A DNA stretch of 5,681 bases, taken from Alphaproteobacteria bacterium (GTDB lineage: Bacteria > Pseudomonadota > Alphaproteobacteria > Rhizobiales > Xanthobacteraceae). The position numbers and the translations under genes were made by a program. The notes beneath the pieces were generated by a model. It did not search any database. It was given only the letters and a program-made list of their open reading frames with translations, and had not been told where the DNA came from. Positions 1-3,350 of this stretch are shown piece by piece. Location: positions 1 to 5,681 of the forward strand of contig VAZS01000104.1 of NCBI GenBank assembly GCA_005884855.1, read 5' to 3'. Every line of letters begins with the position of its first letter. Positions within the stretch are counted from its first letter, which is position 1.

Positions 1-15
1 TAAATGGGGCATCAT
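1..15 (-). CDS. 5' end of a second Crp/Fnr-family regulator (truncated by the window edge)
   Basis: Only five codons are visible, reading Met-Met-Pro-His-Leu leftwards off the window. They match the Met-Pro-His-Ser start of the complete regulator at 2296-3015. Both sit behind the same upstream module with a GGGAGG ribosome binding site (24-29 here, 8 nt from the first ATG). The nearby ATG at the ribosome binding site is out of frame in this copy, so the downstream ATG is the sensible start. That the gene encodes a Crp/Fnr paralogue is inferred from this duplicated start region. The body of the gene is outside the window and it may be intact or broken. Confidence 0.5.
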
Positions 16-240
16 ATTGTCTGCCTCCCATTGGGATGATCCTCATTCTCGACCTTTAGAGAACAAACCGCCAAGCGGACTGAACACTCGCTCGACGGCT
101 TGCCCTCGGTGCCGGACGCTGGCAATCATCCGGCAAGGTCAGTGATAGCGAATGCGGATGAGGCGGCAACGATAGTTGCCGATTAAGGTTGATGTCGCCG
201 CTGCGGGTTCTCTGGAACTTGAAACGGCGCACGCCGGTGT
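16..240 (-). promoter_or_regulatory. Upstream control module, left copy, driving the regulator at the left edge
   Basis: This stretch aligns with 3016-3215 upstream of the intact Crp-type gene. Conserved blocks include the ribosome binding site (GGGAGG, 24-29), a shared TAAAGGTCG element about 45-60 nt before the start, a shared 17-mer ACCGAGGGCAAGCCGTC near 95-115, and a nearly identical block of about 77 nt at 151-230. The last block carries a palindrome at 164-181. A possible promoter is TTGCCG (164-169) and TATCAC (142-147) with 16 nt between them, weaker than in the right copy. The left copy has about 30 extra bases between the 17-mer and the start-proximal block. Similarity stops near 240, just after the end of the regulator remnant. 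Confidence 0.6.
164..181. promoter_or_regulatory. Palindrome CGGCAAC-GATA-GTTGCCG (candidate operator, left copy)
   Basis: Two perfect 7-base arms are separated by 4 bases and overlap the putative -35 box on the minus strand. The same arms occur at 3133-3150, where only the spacer differs (GACA). Conserved arms with a changing spacer suit a dimer-binding site. It is not the classical CRP (TGTGA-N6-TCACA) or FNR (TTGAT-N4-ATCAA) consensus, so the binding protein is unknown. Autoregulation by the Crp-type proteins is only a guess. Confidence 0.45.
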
Positions 241-257
241 GAGAGGACGCTAGGTCC

Positions 258-551
258 TTATTCCCGCAGGGCATTCGCAGGCTCGCTGCCGCGCCGTGTT
301 CGGTCGAGATGAACTATGCTGTGCAGAGAAGTGTCTTTTTCAGCTAATTCGAATATTCGTCGATATTGGGACCGTACATCATGATCGCACTCACACGCCG
401 AAACCCTAAGTTGTTCAAGATCAGCGATGTGTATATGCCCCCGACTATACGAGATTATCCCAGCCTTCTGTGATCCCTTGCCGCTGGGAGGCAGCTCAAG
501 GATCAATTGCGCTCCGCAATGGGAGCAAGTCGGTCGTTCGGCTTGGCCCAT
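258..551 (-). pseudogene. Chimeric remnant: first half of a small CxxC protein fused to a Crp/Fnr C-terminus
   Basis: The 97-residue reading frame joins two unrelated pieces. Residues 1-26 (MGQAERPTCSHCG onward, to PPSGKG) look like the start of a short zinc-ribbon-type hypothetical protein that I associate with Bradyrhizobium. Only one CxxC pair (Cys9, Cys12) remains, so the expected second metal-binding half is missing. From residue 27, QKAGIISYSRGHIHIADLEQ followed by an ACEC motif matches the end of the winged-helix domain of the regulator at 2296-3015 (QKAGMISYTRGRLHIVDIE, ACEC), but is clearly diverged. The cNMP-type domain and most of the helix-turn-helix are absent, so it cannot work as a normal regulator. 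The junction lies near 470-476 and the frame stays open across it. The tail after the motif is longer than in the intact paralogue. An upstream in-frame ATG at 603-605 exists, but the start at 551 fits the small protein better. No clear ribosome binding site is seen. A deletion between two tandem genes is the simplest origin. Confidence 0.6.
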
Positions 552-650
552 GCCGGCTATTTTGTGATTCCTAGTATCTAACTCTCTGTTCGGCCGCCGA
601 CACAAACACAGCTAAAATTATTGGCGGCACTCGGCATTTCTCACTGAGAA

Positions 651-770
651 CCAAAGGGACAAATCCACAGATTCAAAAGGGACCAGTCGCTAAGTGGCTG
701 TATCGAAAGGGACCATTACCGGATTTAGGTACTGGCCGAAATAGGCCACTCGCAATTTCAAACTAGGCCA
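651..770 (-). repeat. Five spaced direct repeats resembling an IS21-family element end
   Basis: Read on the minus strand, five related motifs occur in order: TGGCCTAGTTTGAA (ending at plus position 757), TGGCCTATTTCG (737-748), TGGTCCCTTTCG (704-715), TGGTCCCTTTTGAA (672-685) and TGTCCCTTTGG (651-661). Their leading edges are 22, 33, 30 and 24 bases apart. Several spaced copies of a roughly 20-bp motif near each end are characteristic of IS21-family insertion sequences, where the transposase binds. No istA- or istB-like coding sequence lies in the window, so this would be a solitary end left by a deletion or decay. The assignment rests on motif style remembered from the family; another repeated protein-binding array is possible. 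Confidence 0.35.
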
Positions 771-778
771 CTGATCTG

Positions 779-816
779 AAAAAGCCCCGTCCGGGCTTTG
801 GCGTCCCGGAACGGGG
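779..816 (-). terminator. Rho-independent terminator
   Basis: On the minus strand the arm CCCCGTTCCGGG (805-816) pairs with CCCGGACGGGG (785-795), with one bulged base and a 9-base loop. A run of five T residues (779-783) follows directly. This is a textbook intrinsic terminator. It would end any leftward transcript from the 817-1400 region, such as the candidate structured RNA or the decayed gene at 1023-1398. The plus strand lacks a T tract after the stem, so it works in one direction. Confidence 0.8.
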
Positions 817-833
817 ACAGAGCAGGAGGGTAG

Positions 834-936
834 GACTCATCGTGTAAAGCGCTCCTTCAGGAAAGGAGCAAAGGAACCGTACTCCCGAGCCTGTCCGGGA
901 ACAAGGTAATGCTAACTGCGTTTTCGCGCATGAGTC
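834..936 (-). ncRNA. Candidate structured small RNA ending in the terminator
   Basis: A 7-base outer stem pairs ATGAGTC (930-936) with GACTCAT (834-840), as written on the plus strand. Inside lie three hairpins: 851-869 (GCTCCTT/AAGGAGC, 5-base loop), 884-899 (CCCG/CGGG) and 918-927 (GCG/CGC with a four-T loop). The strong terminator at 779-816 begins 18 bases beyond the outer stem. This layout resembles a terminated, branched RNA read leftwards. I could not match it to tmRNA, 6S, SRP RNA or RNase P RNA. An alternative is a small protein: on the same strand 857-931 encodes 24 residues starting MRENAVSITLFPDRLG and ending LLLS, with an open frame further upstream but no good ribosome binding site. 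No promoter was identified. Confidence 0.3.
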
Positions 937-1022
937 GGCGATTCAGCCCCCCGACACCGTCTACCGCGGACTCAGCGTTCTCCCCCTTGCGCTGGGGCCG
1001 TTTCTTTGAGGTCTAGGGCGGC

Positions 1023-1398
1023 CTAAGAAGGATAACGCCTTTTGGCTTGGAGTTCATGCCCATCTGCCGCGTCGAAATCGTCCCGATCCAGATGCTCAAG
1101 CATGTCTCGAACATCATGAATAAGATGCGGTGGGTTGTCCGGGATCGCGATCCCTAGCAGGCCGCAGTACGACGCCGCCGCTTGGATGAGTGCGAGCGCA
1201 TGGTAGGCAGGTCATCGCCTTCGAGTCCTTCGGCAGGCATGCAGCAAGAAATTCTTTCAAAATGTGATGCTTATCAACGCGAACTCCCCGCCTAAGTGAT
1301 CTAATCGTTAGTTCGTAGGGGCCAACGTTATTGGCGAAACGGCCGTGAAAAATAAGTCTGGGTGAAATGCGCGAGATTATGAAGCGGAGATTTCCCCA
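1023..1398 (-). pseudogene. Frameshifted hypothetical gene remnant
   Basis: Two minus-strand frames together give a natural-looking protein of about 124 residues. The upstream frame runs from 1398 to about 1207 (includes SPRLIFHGRFANNVGPYELT and VDKHHILKEFLAACLPKDSK). The downstream frame runs from about 1205 to the TAG at 1023-1025 (includes YHALALIQAAASYCGLLGIA and HDVRDMLEHLDRDDFDAADG). Dropping one base near 1206 joins them smoothly as KAMTC-YHALAL. The downstream frame has a stop just before that point. The upstream frame stays open some 30 codons past it, so the exact shift site is a judgement. No usable ATG starts the upstream frame before a stop at 1399-1401. The downstream half looks helical and acidic. 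I do not recognise the family. The terminator at 779-816 lies downstream. Confidence 0.4.
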
Positions 1399-1579
1399 TC
1401 AAGGAGGAAAAAAAGCGGTCGCAGATCCCGGCCACCGTTATCAAATGTGGTGCAAGAACAGTCTGGGAGAAGACATCTGCATCGGTTATTCGGATTGCGC
1501 AACGTCGTTTCAGCAAATGATCGACATGCATCCGGTCTGGCACAGCTGGCGCGCGGTCGACCGCCAAACGCCGAAATGA
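1367..1579 (+). CDS. Small hypothetical protein (70 aa)
   Basis: The frame ends in a protein-like segment (SLGEDICIGYSDCATSFQQM, then HPVWHSWRAVD) with G or C at most third codon positions, better than the overlapping opposite frame. It has three cysteines, no membrane segment and no motif I can tie to a function. The start is uncertain: ATG at 1367, 1379 or 1445 are all possible. The GGGTG before 1367 is too close to be a good ribosome binding site, and the first codons overlap the decayed minus-strand gene at 1023-1398. It may be the surviving 3' part of an older gene. It is followed by about 190 bp with nothing recognisable apart from an inverted repeat at 1729-1747. Confidence 0.3.
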   Translation: MREIMKRRFPHQGGKKAVADPGHRYQMWCKNSLGEDICIGYSDCATSFQQMIDMHPVWHSWRAVDRQTPK

Positions 1580-1728
1580 TCGCTGAAACGAAGTGGGACG
1601 ATCACGCCGTTTTAAGTTGTGCCGCTTACAGCAGTGCCGCCGGCGCATGATCTTCATTCGTCAGCGCAAATTGGCCAGCGAGAAAGCCGCGTCTTGCCCG
1701 CCGCGGGCGTTTTCTGGCAACTGGTCTC

Positions 1729-1747
1729 ATCATCCCGATGGGATGAT
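1729..1747. repeat. Perfect inverted repeat ATCATCCC-GAT-GGGATGAT
   Basis: Eight-base arms flank a 3-base loop. It starts 18 nt downstream of the stop codon of the minus-strand gene at 1766-2089, so it could be its 3' hairpin. No T tract follows, so it is at best a weak or Rho-assisted terminator. The right arm and following bases (TGGGATGATCCTC, 1739-1751) are identical to 32-44 in the left regulator control module, which may be chance. Confidence 0.4.
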
Positions 1748-1765
1748 CCTCTTTGGTCGCGGCGC

Positions 1766-2089
1766 TTATCGATCACGCGTCCTAGAACTTCTGATCTCAA
1801 CGAGCACCTGTTCTAGTTTTTCTTGCTTGTACTCAGCGATCTCGACGGCGATTTCCACCACTGTGACCAAATCTTTCTGTTCAAGTTCGCCAACGACGGC
1901 CTTCGCGTTCGGTGTGACCTGTTCATCCTTATCCGCGCCGATGTCAGCAACCGCGAGCTTGTGCGCCAAGGCTTCGATTTGATCGAACGGGAGCGCCATG
2001 GTCCAGCCCGTTTTTGATTGAGTTGAGAGCGTGCGAGTCGTTTGCGGCGAGACTCGGTCAAATACCTTACGCCTGTTTGGAATTGCCAT
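1766..2089 (-). CDS. Hypothetical protein, helical and acidic C-terminal half (107 aa)
   Basis: I do not recognise a family. The ATG at 2087-2089 is preferred because AGGA stands 5 bases before it (AGGATTAACATG). An internal ATG at 1997-1999 gives a shorter 77-residue version (MALPFDQIEALAHKLAVADI...) that holds the most protein-like sequence, and could be the true start, though its ribosome binding site is poor. The 30 residues before it are rich in Arg, Thr and Ser. The C-terminal half (EQKDLVTVVEIAVEIAEYKQ and onward) is a long charged helix with regularly spaced Val, Ile and Leu, suggesting a coiled coil or helical bundle. There are no cysteines, signal peptide or membrane segment. It lies about 200 bp downstream of the Crp-type gene on the same strand. 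Several frames overlap here, so the call is moderate. Confidence 0.45.
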   Translation of the reverse strand: MAIPNRRKVFDRVSPQTTRTLSTQSKTGWTMALPFDQIEALAHKLAVADIGADKDEQVTPNAKAVVGELEQKDLVTVVEIAVEIAEYKQEKLEQVLVEIRSSRTRDR

Positions 2090-2157
2090 GTTAATCCTAA
2101 AAATGGGTACCCACTTGGCGCAAAGCCGGGCGAGCGTTCGGTCATTCATGGGTGCAG

Positions 2158-2283
2158 ATGGTCGCGCCGATTCTCACAAAAAATACCCAATTGGCCGCGA
2201 TGACGAAGGCACCCTCAAAGGCGACTTCAAAAACAGACGCTGACTTACGGCAAGTTAGCAACGGTTGGAACGCAAGCTACTGA
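2158..2283 (+). CDS. Possible very small hypothetical protein (41 aa)
   Basis: The frame starts MVAPILTKNTQLAAMTKAPS and ends NGWNASY. It is rich in Ala, Lys and Thr, converges on the Crp-type gene (its stop is 12 bp from that gene's 3' end), and extends open upstream to a stop at 2098-2100. No good ribosome binding site is seen, and the composition alone cannot show that it is expressed. It is listed because it is the only protein-like reading in the spacer between 2090 and 2295. Confidence 0.15.
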   Translation: MVAPILTKNTQLAAMTKAPSKATSKTDADLRQVSNGWNASY

Positions 2284-2295
2284 TTTGGACACGCC

Positions 2296-3015
2296 TCACA
2301 ATTTCAAAGTAGCTGAATAGGGTTTTCCGCCCATGATCCGGTCGTAATGCGACCGGACATCATCGTGGCATTCGCAGGCATTCATGGTGACGAGCTCAAT
2401 ATCGACAATGTGTAGTCGTCCTCGCGTGTAGGAGATCATTCCTGCTTTTTGCATGTCGCCAGCGACTCTCGTGACGCTGCTTCGTCGCACGCCGATCATT
2501 TCGCTAAGAAATTCCTGGGTGAGCGGCATATCGTTACCAACCAACTCGTGCATCCGCAGCAGCCAGCGGCACATGCGAGTCTGAACACTATGAACTGCGT
2601 TGCAGGCAGCGGTCTGCTGCACCTGGGCTGTCATAAACAGCTCGTACTCAATCAGTAGTGTGCGGAAAGCATTGGAGCGCTCCGCCGCCTCGCGCAGGCG
2701 ATCGGCGTCTATCGCTGATGCGGAGCCCGGGACCTGCATCGTAACTTTGTTGAGTGAGACCTTGTCGTCAAGCGCCTGGGCCGCCCCGAAAGCGCCATCG
2801 TTGCCGATCATCCCGGTTTCAATGGCGTGGCCTCCCTTCATCTCGACGATGCAGGAAATGATCCCCGAGTGGGGGAAGTAGACCTTGCGGACGTTGCCAT
2901 GTGTGTCGGCTATGAGTTCGCCCTGTCCCAATGCGACAACTTTCAGATGCGACGAAAACTGCGCGAGCTGCTCCGCGCCAAGACGCGCGAGCAACTGATT
3001 TTTTGAATGGGGCAT
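2296..3015 (-). CDS. Crp/Fnr-family transcriptional regulator (239 aa)
   Basis: A cytoplasmic DNA-binding regulator of the Crp/Fnr superfamily. Residues about 10-125 form the N-terminal beta-barrel sensor domain (FPHSGIISCIVEMKGG, then GMIGNDGAFGAAQALDD). The cAMP-binding signature of classical CRP (RSAEV-type cassette) is not present, and the N-terminal four-cysteine pattern of FNR is absent, so the ligand is unknown. A dimerisation helix follows (residues 125-160). The winged helix-turn-helix spans about 164-204, with LTQEFLSEMIGVRRSSVTRV as scaffold and recognition helices and MISYTRGRLHIVD as the wing. The C-terminus has an ACEC motif at 213-216, a hallmark of a large rhizobial subgroup. 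Length is normal for the family. The start at 3015 is chosen because GGGAGGG sits 6 nt upstream, and because the two further in-frame ATGs (3028-3030, 3040-3042) are not kept in frame in the duplicated left copy. It lies 335 bp downstream of the exported repeat protein gene, on the same strand, with its own promoter module. Confidence 0.9.
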   Translation of the reverse strand: MPHSKNQLLARLGAEQLAQFSSHLKVVALGQGELIADTHGNVRKVYFPHSGIISCIVEMKGGHAIETGMIGNDGAFGAAQALDDKVSLNKVTMQVPGSASAIDADRLREAAERSNAFRTLLIEYELFMTAQVQQTAACNAVHSVQTRMCRWLLRMHELVGNDMPLTQEFLSEMIGVRRSSVTRVAGDMQKAGMISYTRGRLHIVDIELVTMNACECHDDVRSHYDRIMGGKPYSATLKL

Positions 3016-3215
3016 CGTCTGCCCTCCCATTGTGATCCCCATTCGCGACCTTTAATGACGGCTTGCCCTCGGTAGGCCCGGGACGAGGTGAATTGTCCGG
3101 CTCGGAAAATCATAGAGCGTATGCGGATGAGACGGCAACGACAGTTGCCGATTAAGCTTGATGTCGCCGCTGCGGGTTAATTCTGGAACTGGAAACGGCG
3201 CGCGCAAATTGAGAA
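3016..3215 (-). promoter_or_regulatory. Upstream control module of the Crp-type gene, right copy
   Basis: Going leftwards, the module holds the palindrome (3133-3150), a plausible sigma70 promoter with TTGCCG (3133-3138) and TATGAT (3109-3114) 18 bases apart, the shared 17-mer ACCGAGGGCAAGCCGTC, the shared TAAAGGTCG element, and the GGGAGGG ribosome binding site (3022-3028). The predicted leader is roughly 85-90 nt. The block at about 3120-3210 is almost identical to 150-230 in the left copy. Similarity ends near 3215, so the duplicated unit is upstream DNA plus gene start. Promoter boxes are read by eye. Confidence 0.6.
3133..3150. promoter_or_regulatory. Palindrome CGGCAAC-GACA-GTTGCCG (candidate operator, right copy)
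   Basis: Perfect 7-base arms with a 4-base spacer cover the predicted -35 hexamer of the regulator promoter. The arms are unchanged in the left copy (164-181) while the spacer differs at one position. A repressor bound here would block RNA polymerase. The cognate protein is not known. Confidence 0.45.
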
Positions 3216-3272
3216 ATCAGTAAGGGGGTTCGCCCGGCAAAGCGCGCCTACATACACACATGGCCGAGTTCG

Positions 3273-3291
3273 GCGCTCCGGAGAGGAGCGC
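3273..3291 (-). terminator. Hairpin GCGCTCC-GGAGA-GGAGCGC downstream of the exported protein gene
   Basis: Perfect 7-base arms and a 5-base loop lie about 60 nt after the stop codon of the large secreted protein. A smaller 6-base hairpin (ACGGCA/TGCCGT, 3327-3345) lies nearer to the stop. Neither is followed by a T tract on the minus strand, so efficient intrinsic termination is doubtful. They may instead protect the 3' end or mark a Rho-dependent site. The remainder of 3216-3350 shows nothing else recognisable. Confidence 0.25.
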
Positions 3292-3350
3292 ATGCTCGTA
3301 TTTGCTTGGGCCTAAGTCGCTCTTCGACGGCAACACGGGTGCCGTGCGTC

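Larger units (their letters stand above)
552..1022. other. Gene-poor interval with repeat cluster, terminator and foldable segment
   Basis: I found no convincing protein gene here. The interval holds five short direct repeats (651-770), a strong minus-strand terminator (779-816) and a segment with several nested inverted repeats (834-936). A further small hairpin (CCCC/GGGG arms around 982-997) lies upstream in the minus-strand direction. The stretch 552-650 shows nothing I can name. Confidence 0.5.

Noticed and set aside
56..274. Minus-strand open frame of 72 residues over the left control module
   Set aside because: The matching module at 3016-3215 has a stop and indels in the corresponding frame, so the block is not conserved as protein.
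817..1022. tmRNA, 6S RNA, SRP RNA or RNase P RNA
   Set aside because: No tag-peptide codons, SRP apical loop or RNase P core motif was found. Only a generic structured RNA is supported.
1328..1657. Minus-strand open frame of 109 residues opposite 1367-1579
   Set aside because: It is rich in Arg, His and Cys with poor third-position GC, and looks like a shadow of the plus-strand frame.
1593..1982. Plus-strand open frame of 129 residues overlapping the 107-residue minus-strand gene
   Set aside because: The Ser/Thr/Cys-rich composition is typical of an antisense frame, and the minus strand has a better ribosome binding site and a more natural protein.
2031..2243. Plus-strand open frame of 70 residues between the hypothetical gene and the Crp-type gene
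   Set aside because: Its first third is antisense to the better supported minus-strand gene, and no ribosome binding site or family match is evident.
3016..3042. Upstream in-frame ATG starts for the Crp-type gene (248-residue version)
   Set aside because: The GGGAGGG ribosome binding site lies inside that extension, and the frame is not kept in the left copy.
3120..3175. FNR box near a TTGAT half site in the control module
   Set aside because: Only a half site is present; no TTGAT-N4-ATCAA palindrome can be formed.
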